The notes: generated by a model from the sequence alone, not told the origin. A stretch of DNA of 11,065 nt from Spirochaetaceae bacterium (GCA_016649775.1 JAENWY010000052.1:1-11065); one strand, 5' to 3'; shown: positions 1 through 7,334, counted from the first letter of the stretch. Numbers and translations: made by a program.

Positions 1-123
1 ACAATGCTCACAACTTAAGGAATAACTGGTAAGTCGTTTATGTAATAACCAATTATTCATTGCTTTAATGTAGGATATCTATCCTCAGAAACATGTGTAA
101 TGAGCTTAAGTTGTGAACATTGA
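1..123. repeat. Long imperfect inverted repeat enclosing two smaller hairpins (MITE-like or structured RNA)
   Basis: Bases 2-19 pair with 105-122 in 17 of 18 positions (only 7/117 mismatched), giving an outer stem built on CACAACTTAAG / CTTAAGTTGTG. Inside it, 21-30 pairs with 48-57 (9 of 10) and 72-77 pairs with 80-85 (AGGATA-TC-TATCCT). There is no coding frame. The element may continue left of the window because the left arm starts at base 2. It could be a small non-autonomous transposable element with terminal inverted repeats, or a transcribed three-way-junction RNA. The sequence does not decide between them, and no target duplication can be tested because the left flank is missing. Confidence 0.55.
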
Positions 124-195
124 TTTAAAAATATCATAAAATGACATACAATTTGATATTATATAAGAGCAATTATAGATAATTATACAAATAAA

Positions 196-452
196 TAATA
201 CTTACTTGCACTCGTATGGTAAAAATAAGTAAAAAACCTTGATTTAAGCATTGAATAAGACTTTTATATTATGTTGGTGCGGTTCTGGTTCCTTTTTTAT
301 CTTGCTTTATATATAATCCACCGATAAACCCTTATCAAAAGTTTATTTATTATTAGAAAAAGCCTTAAAAAACTAGCCTTATTTAGGTATAGAATCTAAT
401 TGCAAAAGAATTCTAATAAATAAATCTACCATACGAGTGCAAGTAGGTATTA
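196..452. mobile_element. MITE-like element with 26-nt terminal inverted repeats and flanking direct repeats
   Basis: Bases 203-221 (TACTTGCACTCGTATGGTA) are the exact reverse complement of 427-445. The match extends outward to 196 and 452 with a single G-T type mismatch (202/446). The 10-mer TACAAATAAA stands immediately outside both ends, at 186-195 and 451-460, as expected for a target-site duplication. The right copy shares two bases with the repeat arm, so the exact ends are uncertain by about 2 nt (for example 198-450). The interior of about 205 bp has no usable ORF. It carries a TTTATATATAAT box at 306-317. No related transposase gene is present in the window, so the element would be non-autonomous. 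The transposase family is unknown. Confidence 0.75.
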
Positions 453-549
453 CAAATAAAAGAATGGAAGTTTTTTAATAGTATTTTATGCAATAAAAAG
501 TAAGAAAAGATATTATTTATTTTTTATATGATACAAGCCTTTTTTTTAC

Positions 550-578
550 TATACAAACATAAATAAAAATAATATAAT
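550..578 (+). promoter_or_regulatory. Possible promoter of the helicase gene
   Basis: TATACA (550-555) and TATAAT (573-578) are 17 nt apart and lie 27 nt upstream of the helicase ATG. The DNA here is almost pure A/T, so such matches arise easily. In an archaeon the same AATATAATTTT stretch would be read as a TATA box. No good Shine-Dalgarno sequence follows; only purine-rich AAAGTAAAGAAA precedes the ATG. Confidence 0.35.
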
Positions 579-604
579 TTTACAAATTATGAAAAGTAAA
601 GAAA

Positions 605-2152
605 ATGAATGAAATCCAGTTGTATGAATGGCAGGAAAAGTGCATTGCAAAATGGTTTGATTCCAATTGTAGAGGAATTGCAGAAGTTGCTACGGGAGGA
701 GGAAAAACTTTCCTAGCTATCTATGCTGCTTTGAAACTGCAAAAGGTAAAACCTAATCTTAAAATAAAAATAATAGTTCCTAAGGCTTTCTTAGTTAATC
801 AATGGAGAAGTTGTTTAATTGAAGATTTTTACATTGATAAACAAGATATTGGTTGTTATTATGGTAAAGAAAAATGTCTTTCTCCTAAACTTTTTATGAT
901 TTATGTGATTAATTCTGCCAGATATACTTTAGCTCTACAAATTTTAGAAGAAAGCAAAAAAGGGCATTCACATCTTTTGATTTTAGATGAATGTCATCAT
1001 TATTCTAGTCAAGAAAATTCAAAAATATTCGAATTTCTTTCAAAAAAAAGATATAATTCTAAACAATATTTCAGTTTAGGACTCTCTGCTACGCCTAGAA
1101 CAATTACATTTAGTTCTACCATTGAAAAATTCATTGGTCCAATCTTCTATAAATACTCAATAACGGAAGCAATGGATGACAATATTATTAATGGATGTGT
1201 TTTATATAATGTTAAACTAAAATTTACAGATAAAGAGCTTAAACTTTACACTGAAGTATCAGAACAAATTTCAAAATCAATAGGAATCCTTTATACCTTA
1301 TTTCCAGAAAAAAGTAATTCAAAAATGAATAAGGATCAATTTCTTTCTTTTCTGAAAAAATTAATCAGAATAGGAGAGGGAGATGCTTCAAATCTAGCTA
1401 AGTCAATTATACATAAGTTTCTTCTAAGACAAAATATTTTATACAATGCTTCTTCAAGATTGTCAGCTGTAGTAGGTTTGGTTGATATTTTAGCAGAAAA
1501 TAAAAAAGTAATGATTTTTACTGAGAGAATTACACAAACCAATGCACTTTTTTCAATTCTAAATGAAAAATATATTGGAAAAATTGCGCGTTATCATAGT
1601 GGTATGGAAGAATCTGAAAAACAGTTTTCACTTGAATCTTATAGAATAGGGCACGCTAACATTCTAATAACTTGTAAAGCCTTAGATGAAGGATTAAATA
1701 TTCCTTCAACAGATATTGGAATTATTCTTTCAGGTAATTCACAAGAAAGACAAAGGATTCAGAGATTGGGAAGAATTTTACGAAAAGTAGAAGGGAAAAC
1801 ACTGTCTAGTCTTTTCTATTGCTATTTAGGAGATTCCGTAGAAAAAAACTTTCTTTTGGATGCCTCATTTAAGGAAGATAGAGAATTTGATATAAAATTC
1901 GATATTTTCCTAAAATCTTTCACTTTTCCGTATTATGTAGAATTGACTTTAAAAATGCTTAAAGAAATAAAAGTAAAAGATAAAAGCTTATTACCTTTAT
2001 TTTCAAATTACCTTAATGAGGGGACTTATAAAAATGACTGGCTTGAATCATTGTCATACATTGAAAAACAACTGATTGAAACTACAGATTTGGATAGGAA
2101 AAATTACTGGTACTGCATGAAAAAACTTAACCTTTTTAGAAAAAGGATTTAA
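605..2152 (+). CDS. Stand-alone SF2 DNA helicase, SSL2/XPB-like (COG1061 type)
   Basis: Superfamily 2 DEXH-box ATPase of 515 aa with both RecA-like domains. An N-terminal Q-motif-like LYEWQEKC (6-13) is followed by Walker A ATGGGKT (29-35), DECH (128-131) and SATPR (161-165). In the C-terminal domain, motif V is ALDEGLNIPSTD (about 357-368) and motif VI is QRIQRLGRILRK (about 383-394). The last 110 residues match no nuclease or other partner domain that I recognise. Family members unwind or translocate on DNA and act in repair, in restriction (the R subunits of type I/III enzymes look similar) or in phage defence. No methylase, specificity subunit or nuclease is adjacent, so a restriction role is not supported. 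ATG 605 is used because the Q motif follows at once. It is a single-gene unit directly downstream of two inverted-repeat elements. The biological role is unknown. Confidence 0.9.
   Translation: MNEIQLYEWQEKCIAKWFDSNCRGIAEVATGGGKTFLAIYAALKLQKVKPNLKIKIIVPKAFLVNQWRSCLIEDFYIDKQDIGCYYGKEKCLSPKLFMIYVINSARYTLALQILEESKKGHSHLLILDECHHYSSQENSKIFEFLSKKRYNSKQYFSLGLSATPRTITFSSTIEKFIGPIFYKYSITEAMDDNIINGCVLYNVKLKFTDKELKLYTEVSEQISKSIGILYTLFPEKSNSKMNKDQFLSFLKKLIRIGEGDASNLAKSIIHKFLLRQNILYNASSRLSAVVGLVDILAENKKVMIFTERITQTNALFSILNEKYIGKIARYHSGMEESEKQFSLESYRIGHANILITCKALDEGLNIPSTDIGIILSGNSQERQRIQRLGRILRKVEGKTLSSLFYCYLGDSVEKNFLLDASFKEDREFDIKFDIFLKSFTFPYYVELTLKMLKEIKVKDKSLLPLFSNYLNEGTYKNDWLESLSYIEKQLIETTDLDRKNYWYCMKKLNLFRKRI
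2131..2146 (+). terminator. Hairpin at the 3' end of the helicase gene
   Basis: CCTTTTT-AG-AAAAAGG is a perfect 7-bp stem with a two-base loop. It sits inside the last codons (LFRKR) just before the TAA. It could help end transcription, but the tail after it is ATTTAAAC rather than a clean T run, and A/T-rich palindromes are common here. Confidence 0.25.
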
Positions 2153-2337
2153 ACAAAGAATTATGAAAGTAATTACTTTAGTTAAACGTTTTTATAAAGT
2201 AATGTTTTAGAGAATTAATTATTATTTGAAATCTGGCATTATGCGAGATAATCAATTAATGAAGTTGGCTATCTTATCAAAGTTTATTTATAAAATACCT
2301 ATGTGTTAATACTCTATAATAGTCAGAAATTCGCCAC

Positions 2338-2377
2338 AAAGTAAATAATACTTTTATCTATAAAAAGGTAAATAATA
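2338..2377. repeat. Short direct repeat GTAAATAATA upstream of the transporter
   Basis: GTAAATAATA occurs at 2341-2350 and again at 2368-2377, 27 nt apart, both preceded by AA(A/G). It lies within the 358-bp gap between helicase and transporter, about 55 bp upstream of the likely promoter. The gap also holds a palindrome, AAAGTAATTACTTT (2166-2179). Both could be regulator sites or simple A/T coincidence. I see no gene in this gap. Confidence 0.2.
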
Positions 2378-2430
2378 ACGATAGATATTTTAATTTCTTA
2401 AAAATTAATTCTCTTCTTTAGTGTTATATA

Positions 2431-2459
2431 TTCACTAATATTGATTAAAAATATATAAT
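2431..2459 (+). promoter_or_regulatory. Likely promoter of the EamA-type transporter
   Basis: TTCACT (2431-2436, 4 of 6 to TTGACA) and TATAAT (2454-2459) are separated by 17 nt. The ATG at 2511 lies 51 nt downstream, preceded by AGGAAA at 2499-2504 with a 6-nt spacer. The same segment (AAAAATATATAATT) would also make a good archaeal TATA box. Confidence 0.45.
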
Positions 2460-2510
2460 TACTAATTGTTAATAAAAAATATAAAATCAAAATAATATAG
2501 GAAACAATCG

Positions 2511-3410
2511 ATGCTCCCAAACTTACTAATAGGTCAAATATTAGCTATAATAGCAGCACTTACGTATGCCGAGAACTCAATTATTTATTCCTATCTAGGT
2601 AAAAAGGTATCAATTAGAGCTTCTGTCCATGTTAGACTTTGGATAGCAGCACCAATAATTATATTAATAGCATTCGTTAGTGAAGGTAATTTCTTTGTTC
2701 AGGCTACTCTATCTAATTGGGTAATATTATTACTATCTGGATTACTTGGATATTTTTTTTGTGATTCCTTATTGTTTTGGGCTTTTACTAACATAGGGCC
2801 AAGAGAAGCTTTAGTCATAATGACTCTAAATCCTATATTTAGTACTATACTTTCATACTTTTTCTTTAAGGAAGTTCTTACAATTCTTCAAATGTTTGCT
2901 ATACTAATTACCCTTTCTGGTATAGTTATATTAATTCTTAATCAAAAGAAAGAAGATGATATCAGTAAAAAAAGAAATTTAATTAAAGGAACAATATTTG
3001 CTTTTCTTGCATCTATACTACAAGCTATTTCAAATATTTTAGCTAAAAGTGCTTTATCTGACCTGGGTCCACTAAGCACCAATTCAATTAGAATGATTGG
3101 TGGTTTAACTGGAGCCGTATTATTTTCATTATTTATTAGAAAGGAATTTAAGAATGATTTTATTATCTTTAAAAACAAGAAAGATCTTTCCCTCCTTTTA
3201 ATAGCCTCTATTAGTGGTCCAGTAATAGGTATGTCTTTTTTATTAACTGCCTTCAATTATTCTCCGGTTGGAGTGGTCACCGCTATAGTCCAAATAAGTC
3301 CTATTTTTATCTTATTATATGAATTAATATTTAAGAAAAAATATGTAAAAATGCTAGGAATACTTGGTACTATTATTTCTGTAGTTGGTGTAGCTCTGAT
3401 GTTTCTATAA
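2511..3410 (+). CDS. EamA/DMT-superfamily membrane transporter
   Basis: Integral membrane protein of 299 aa, the usual length for the ten-helix drug/metabolite transporter superfamily. It is built as two tandem EamA repeats (about 6-144 and 156-298), each of roughly five hydrophobic segments. They are separated by a charged loop, NQKKEDDISKKRNLIKGT (about 144-161). Family hallmarks are visible: GPREALVIMTLNPIFSTILS near the end of helix 4 of repeat one, and the matching SPVGVVTAIVQISPIFILL in repeat two. Both precede a short basic loop and a last helix. DMT proteins exchange or export small metabolites, amino acids or drugs. The substrate cannot be read from sequence. The start is supported by the AGGAAA site. 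It is a monocistronic unit with no functional link to its neighbours. Confidence 0.9.
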   Translation: MLPNLLIGQILAIIAALTYAENSIIYSYLGKKVSIRASVHVRLWIAAPIIILIAFVSEGNFFVQATLSNWVILLLSGLLGYFFCDSLLFWAFTNIGPREALVIMTLNPIFSTILSYFFFKEVLTILQMFAILITLSGIVILILNQKKEDDISKKRNLIKGTIFAFLASILQAISNILAKSALSDLGPLSTNSIRMIGGLTGAVLFSLFIRKEFKNDFIIFKNKKDLSLLLIASISGPVIGMSFLLTAFNYSPVGVVTAIVQISPIFILLYELIFKKKYVKMLGILGTIISVVGVALMFL

Positions 3411-3436
3411 TTTAATTTTTCAAAGTAAACACCAAC

Positions 3437-3531
3437 CTACTATAAATAGTAGAATAATAAACTTTCACGTAAATAGTTTTAATTTCCAAAAATACTCCTT
3501 CTCAAGTAGATATGATTATTTAGCATAATCA
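3437..3531. other. Gap downstream of the transporter with two small hairpins
   Basis: The 3411-3764 gap contains no convincing gene. Two perfect small stem-loops are visible: CTACTAT-AA-ATAGTAG (3437-3452), 27 nt after the transporter stop, and TGATTAT-TTAGC-ATAATCA (3513-3531), followed by an A run. Neither has a T tract on the plus strand. The first may mark the end of the transporter transcript, but this is weak. Confidence 0.25.
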
Positions 3532-3721
3532 AAAAATTAAATAATTTTAAAAAAATAATACTAAGTTATATACATATCAAATTCTATTTAAAAGTTAATA
3601 GTCCAATTATCAGAATTTGTTATTTAAGATCAAAATATTGAATTAATTTGCTTGATTTAAGAAAAAAAAGCTTATTTATTAAATTGACAGAGTCCTTGCT
3701 ATTTTACAAATATAAATTGTT

Positions 3722-3750
3722 TTGAATTTGAACTATTTATATTTTGTAAT
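3722..3750 (+). promoter_or_regulatory. Possible promoter ahead of the 3765-4055 frame and the permease
   Basis: TTGAAT (3722-3727) and TGTAAT (3745-3750) are 17 nt apart. A perfect TTGACA also lies at 3684-3689, but its best -10 candidates are at poor spacing (15 or 21 nt). No better promoter is seen nearer the permease, so the unrecognised frame and the permease may share a transcript. Confidence 0.3.
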
Positions 3751-3764
3751 TTTGTTTAGAATAA

Positions 3765-4055
3765 AGTATAACTCATAGTCTTTCTGCAAACCTTTTTCCC
3801 TTTGTTACTGAAGGTGTTAGAGGTTCTGTCCATGGTATTTATTTCTGGAAGACTGAATGTGGATTATGTTTAACAAATTCAAAAGTTATAATCAAAGTTC
3901 TGGTGTTTTCAAGCAAAAATACTGCTTGGAAAAGTCGAATAAGCTACAAATTGACTAAGACTATGGATGACTTTAGGGCCTCCTTAAAAATGCCAGTCAC
4001 AATCAATTTTACAAGTAAATTAGATCAAGAGATCAAGGATGGCGTTATTGGATGA
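3765..4055 (+). pseudogene. Unrecognised 96-codon reading frame without start codon, overlapping the permease start
   Basis: A stop-free frame runs from 3765 (after a TAA at 3762-3764) to the TGA at 4053-4055, in DNA that is clearly less A/T-rich than the flanking gap. Its stop overlaps the permease ATG as ATGA. It has no ATG near its beginning; the first in-frame GTG is 3903 and the first ATG is 3963. It therefore looks like a gene that has lost its 5' end, or one with an unusual start. The product reads as a compact domain with GIYFWKTECGLCLTNSKVII in the first half and WKSRISYKLTKTMDDFRASL in the second. LTNSKVII is faintly reminiscent of the LTNxRxII strand of bacterial PH-like domains, but I do not recognise the protein. 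The overlap implies it was once translated together with the permease. Confidence 0.45.
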
Positions 4056-5485
4056 ATGATGAAAAAATAGTTTCACAAATTGTAGAACATCATAAAAAAA
4101 AGGAAATTAAGAAGAGAGGAGAAATAGGCATAACTTGGTGGCAACTTAGTCTTATTGGAATTGGTTCTATAACCGGAGCAGGTTTTTTTCTAGGAACAAG
4201 TTTGGCAATTCGATTAGCTGGACCTTCAGTTATAATTGCTTTTTTAATAGCAAGTTTAATGGCATATATTGCCTTTAACGCATTGGCAGAAATGAAAATT
4301 AATGATCCAGAAATAGGATCTTTTAGGGATTATGCTAGGAAAGCCTTTGGTGACGATATTGGTTTTATTAGTGGCTGGGTGTATTGGATTGCAGGGGTAT
4401 TAATAATGTCTAGTGAAGTAACAGCACTATCTGTGTTTACTCGCTATTGGTTTCCCATGGTTCCCTTATGGTCGTTTTTGCTTATCTACTCTGCATTAGG
4501 AGTAGGAATAAATTTACTGGGAGTAAAAGATTTTGGTGAAATTGAATCTTTCTTTGCCATTGTAAAAACTTCAATCCTTGTTTTGTTTATTATTTTTGGT
4601 GTTTTATTTGTTCTTGGAATAGTATTGCCTTTGAAGGTTACTTCGGAAACTCCTGTAATATCATTTTCTACAATGGATTGGTTTCCTAAAGGTTTTAAAG
4701 GCCTATGGTCTGCTATGATTTTTGCTCTATTTCCATATGCTGGTGTTGCTGTAGTTGGCGCCGCTGCTAAAGAATTAAAACATAAAGAATCAATTTCTAG
4801 AGCAATTAATACTTTAAATTTAGCCTTGGTTTTTTTATATGTTACTTCACTATTGATAATTTTAAAAATGGTGGATTGGCAGCAAATTACGGAAAGTGAG
4901 AGTCCTTTTATAACGGCTCTATCTGAATTTAATTTCCCATATATAAGTTCAATTTTTAATATTGTTATTATCAGTGCAGCCTTTTCTACTTTTGTGGGGG
5001 CTCTTTTTGCTATTACTAACGTATTATTATCTCTTGCAAAGGATCATGAAGCCCCTAAAATATTAATGAATAAAAATAAGAAAGGAGTAAATGTTATTGC
5101 ACTTTTATTTGGAGCAAGTGGGTTACTAATAACCATTTTATTATCTCTTTTTTTACCAGAAAACCTCTACGAATATTTAACAACTGCAGCTGGTGCATTA
5201 TTGATTGGAAATTGGATTATTATATTATCCTCACAAATTAAAAATAGAAAGAGTTATCCTTCACTTAAGAACCCAAAAGGTAAAAAATTTAAAATGTACC
5301 TGGCCCCTTATAGTTCATATATGGGAATTGTTCTTGTAATTCTTACTTTAATAGGGGTAACCTTCAATCGTAATCAACGCATAGGGCTGTTTATAAGTCT
5401 CGGTATTGTTTCCATTATTTCGATTACTTATGTAATATTAAGACCTAAAATAAAAATTAATAAAATCAGCAATAAAATAATTTAA
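4052..5485 (+). CDS. APC-superfamily amino-acid permease
   Basis: Twelve-helix cytoplasmic-membrane transporter of 477 aa, full length for amino acid-polyamine-organocation carriers. A charged N-terminus (KKKEIKKRGE) leads into helix 1 with the unwound substrate-binding motif GIGSITGAGFF (36-46). GSFRDYARKAFG follows after helix 2, then GWVYWIAGVLIMSSEVTALS in helix 3. The FPYAGVAVVGAAAKE segment corresponds to helix 6 of the family. These features resemble the amino-acid permeases of bacilli and relatives, which bring in amino acids by proton symport. The exact substrate is not readable. ATG 4052 overlaps the stop of the upstream frame (ATGA), and AAGGAT at 4035-4040 may serve as ribosome site, so translational coupling is likely. 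A conserved start cannot be checked here, but no upstream in-frame extension is plausible. Confidence 0.9.
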   Translation: MNDEKIVSQIVEHHKKKEIKKRGEIGITWWQLSLIGIGSITGAGFFLGTSLAIRLAGPSVIIAFLIASLMAYIAFNALAEMKINDPEIGSFRDYARKAFGDDIGFISGWVYWIAGVLIMSSEVTALSVFTRYWFPMVPLWSFLLIYSALGVGINLLGVKDFGEIESFFAIVKTSILVLFIIFGVLFVLGIVLPLKVTSETPVISFSTMDWFPKGFKGLWSAMIFALFPYAGVAVVGAAAKELKHKESISRAINTLNLALVFLYVTSLLIILKMVDWQQITESESPFITALSEFNFPYISSIFNIVIISAAFSTFVGALFAITNVLLSLAKDHEAPKILMNKNKKGVNVIALLFGASGLLITILLSLFLPENLYEYLTTAAGALLIGNWIIILSSQIKNRKSYPSLKNPKGKKFKMYLAPYSSYMGIVLVILTLIGVTFNRNQRIGLFISLGIVSIISITYVILRPKIKINKISNKII

Positions 5486-5550
5486 TAAATATTCTTTTCG
5501 TAATTAAGTCGGCTACCCTGATTTTTATTCTTTGAAACAGATTTTAATCT

Positions 5551-5594
5551 TCAATGGGATTTTGTATTGAGTATATAGAAGTTTATCCCATTGA
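5551..5594. terminator. Perfect 10-bp stem-loop downstream of the permease
   Basis: TCAATGGGAT (5551-5560) is the exact reverse complement of ATCCCATTGA (5585-5594), with a 24-nt loop. It begins 65 nt after the permease stop and is the most GC-containing hairpin in this gap. It may end or protect the permease mRNA. The large loop and lack of a T run make it unlike a classical intrinsic terminator. Confidence 0.35.
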
Positions 5595-5713
5595 TATAAA
5601 AATATAAAAGTAGTGTTAGAACTATAAATAGAAAATCCTCTGCGAGATTATTAGAAGTTCTAGTATTGCAGTGAATATTAATAATGTTACTATAATGAAA
5701 ATAATATATGTAG

Positions 5714-5866
5714 GAAAATTATGTTGATAGTATCTATATCTGGGGACTATTGATAGGCTTAATTATCCAAATCATTGATGAGAACACTTTATGTAGAGGC
5801 TTATTATGGAACCTCGTTGCAATTGACTCGACAATTCAAGATGTAAAAGTCAGTTCTATTAGTTGA
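5714..5866 (+). other. Short open stretch, possible gene remnant, in the permease-dioxygenase gap
   Basis: The 5486-6054 gap has no intact gene. One 50-codon stop-free stretch (5714-5863, TGA at 5864-5866) lacks a start codon and reads as a hydrophobic segment, IYIWGLLIGLIIQII, followed by CRGLLWNLVAIDS. It may be a remnant of a membrane-protein gene, but an open run of this length also occurs by chance. Nearer the dioxygenase, TTGACA (5972-5977) and TATAAT (5980-5985) occur almost side by side. They cannot act as one promoter because they are 2 nt apart. Confidence 0.2.
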
Positions 5867-6054
5867 ATTATTTAGTTATAGTATAATTTTGTTTATCACT
5901 TTTTTGCTCGTTAGTATTGGGTCGTTCAAATATTTGGATTAACGCTAAATGGAAATGATGAAAATATGTAATTGACACCTATAATGTTAACATAGTGATT
6001 TTAATTGTATTAGTAGCTAGACTTATTAAATATTAGAATAAAAGAGATTGTTTC

Positions 6055-6864
6055 ATGAAAAAAGATAATTTAAAAAATAATGGTCAGGTAATTTATTTCT
6101 CTCATGGTGGAGGTCCACTTCCATTGTTAGGAGATACCTCTCATGCAAAAATGATTGAATTCATGAAAAAACTTCCCAATAAAATAAAGAGACCCGATTA
6201 TATTATTGTATTCAGTGCTCATTGGGAAGAATCCAAAGTTACAATTCAAAGTGAAATTGAACCTGGTATTATGTATGATTATTATGGTTTCCCAGAAGCT
6301 TCATATAATATCAAATATCCATGCAAGGGTGATCCTGGATTAGCACTAAAAATAGCCGAGCTATTTAAGAAAAACGATATTGAATATCGCATGGATAATA
6401 AAAGAGACTATGATCATGGTTCTTATATTCCTTTAAAGATAATGTATCCAGATGCTGATATTCCTGTATTGCAGATTTCATTGAATCATAATCTTGATCC
6501 ATTTACCCATCTTAATATAGGTAAAGCTTTAAGACCCTTGCTTGAAGAAAACATACTAATTATTGGTTCTGGTTTTTCATTTCATAATATGAGACAATTT
6601 GACTTTGAAGGTAAAGACCAAGAAGATGCTCTAAATAATTATTTTCAAGATAAACTTATTGAAATTTGCTGCACATGTATAAATGAAGAATTGAAGATAG
6701 ACTCATTAGTTAATTGGGAAGAAATTCCCGGAGCAAGATACTGCCATCCTAGAGAAGAGCATTTCTTACCTTTATTAGTGTGTGCTGGATTATCTACAGA
6801 TGTTGGTGTTAAAATATTTGACAATTATATTTTAGGAAAAAGAGCTACAGCCTTTTTATGGTAA
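6055..6864 (+). CDS. Class III extradiol ring-cleavage dioxygenase family protein (DODA/LigB type)
   Basis: Protein of 269 aa, the usual length for DODA-like members of the LigB superfamily (for example E. coli YgiD and plant DOPA dioxygenase). These use non-haem Fe(II) or Zn to open catechol rings such as that of DOPA. The expected residues are present: His17 in SHGGGP, His56 in SAHWEE, His121 in DYDHGSY, His177 in SFHNMR and His236 in HPREEHFLPL. By family analogy His17, His56 and His236 bind metal while His121 and His177 serve catalysis. The protein should be cytosolic and soluble. No aromatic-degradation or pigment genes lie nearby, so the physiological substrate is open. ATG 6055 is preceded only by a weak GAGAT site. 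An internal ATG at codon 33 would remove the metal-binding His17, which supports the longer form. Confidence 0.88.
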   Translation: MKKDNLKNNGQVIYFSHGGGPLPLLGDTSHAKMIEFMKKLPNKIKRPDYIIVFSAHWEESKVTIQSEIEPGIMYDYYGFPEASYNIKYPCKGDPGLALKIAELFKKNDIEYRMDNKRDYDHGSYIPLKIMYPDADIPVLQISLNHNLDPFTHLNIGKALRPLLEENILIIGSGFSFHNMRQFDFEGKDQEDALNNYFQDKLIEICCTCINEELKIDSLVNWEEIPGARYCHPREEHFLPLLVCAGLSTDVGVKIFDNYILGKRATAFLW

Positions 6865-7305
6865 TGTTGGTACAAAAAATATACCTTTAATAAGTGAAAA
6901 GAATATGGGTTCAAAGTTTTAAATAAAAGATGCAATATAAAAAGCTCTTGTTATATTTGTATGTTTTCATCAATTCTTGAAAAATCATTTAGCTAGAAAT
7001 AATATAATTGTTAATATTAATAGAATTTGCTACAATAAAGCTTTTATCTTAATACTTTTATATAAATTAATTTGTCCTAGAAGTTACCGAGCAAATAGTT
7101 AATTATATAATAATAACTATTAAATAGTAAAATAGGTCTTTTTATACAAAAGTAAGAATTATAAGGCATTTTTTAAAATTGAATCCAATTACAGGATAAG
7201 TCAATACTGTATAAAATAAACGATAACTAAAGAATATGTGGCTATATCTATGAGTAATAAATATAATTATTAAATGGCAAATATGTAAAAAATTTACGAT
7301 TTCTG
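6865..7305. other. AT-rich non-coding gap ahead of the defence-like operon
   Basis: I see no gene here. Open frames on the minus strand between about 7142 and 7493 are low-complexity Phe/Ile/Tyr runs produced by the A/T content and overlap the ATPase start. One inverted repeat, AATAGTTA (7094-7101) / TAACTATT (7114-7121), has a 12-nt loop and is almost pure A/T, so it is weak evidence for a regulatory site. Confidence 0.4.
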
Positions 7306-7334
7306 TTGTTTTTAAAACGTTTTGGTAATATAAT
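7306..7334 (+). promoter_or_regulatory. Likely promoter of the ATPase-TOPRIM operon, with a palindrome in the spacer
   Basis: TTGTTT (7306-7311) and a perfect TATAAT (7329-7334) are 17 nt apart. A 10-bp palindrome, AAAACGTTTT (7314-7323), lies between the two boxes, where a bound repressor would block polymerase. Transcription would start near 7341. AGGAAA (7352-7357) precedes the ATG at 7365 by 7 nt. No regulator gene is encoded in the window. Confidence 0.45.

Noticed and set aside
1..460. CRISPR array or att sites at the left end.
   Set aside because: The repeats are inverted, unique pairs rather than regularly spaced direct repeats, and no integrase or cas gene is present.
1336..1542. 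Minus-strand open frame inside the helicase gene.
   Set aside because: It lies wholly within a well-supported gene in the opposite direction and has no recognisable motif; it is a shadow frame.
2942..3256. Minus-strand open frame inside the EamA-type transporter gene.
   Set aside because: It is antisense to a full-length membrane protein with clear family features and has no motif of its own.
5972..5985. TTGACA next to TATAAT as the dioxygenase promoter.
   Set aside because: The two boxes are only 2 nt apart and cannot serve as -35 and -10 of one promoter; neither has a good partner at 16-18 nt.
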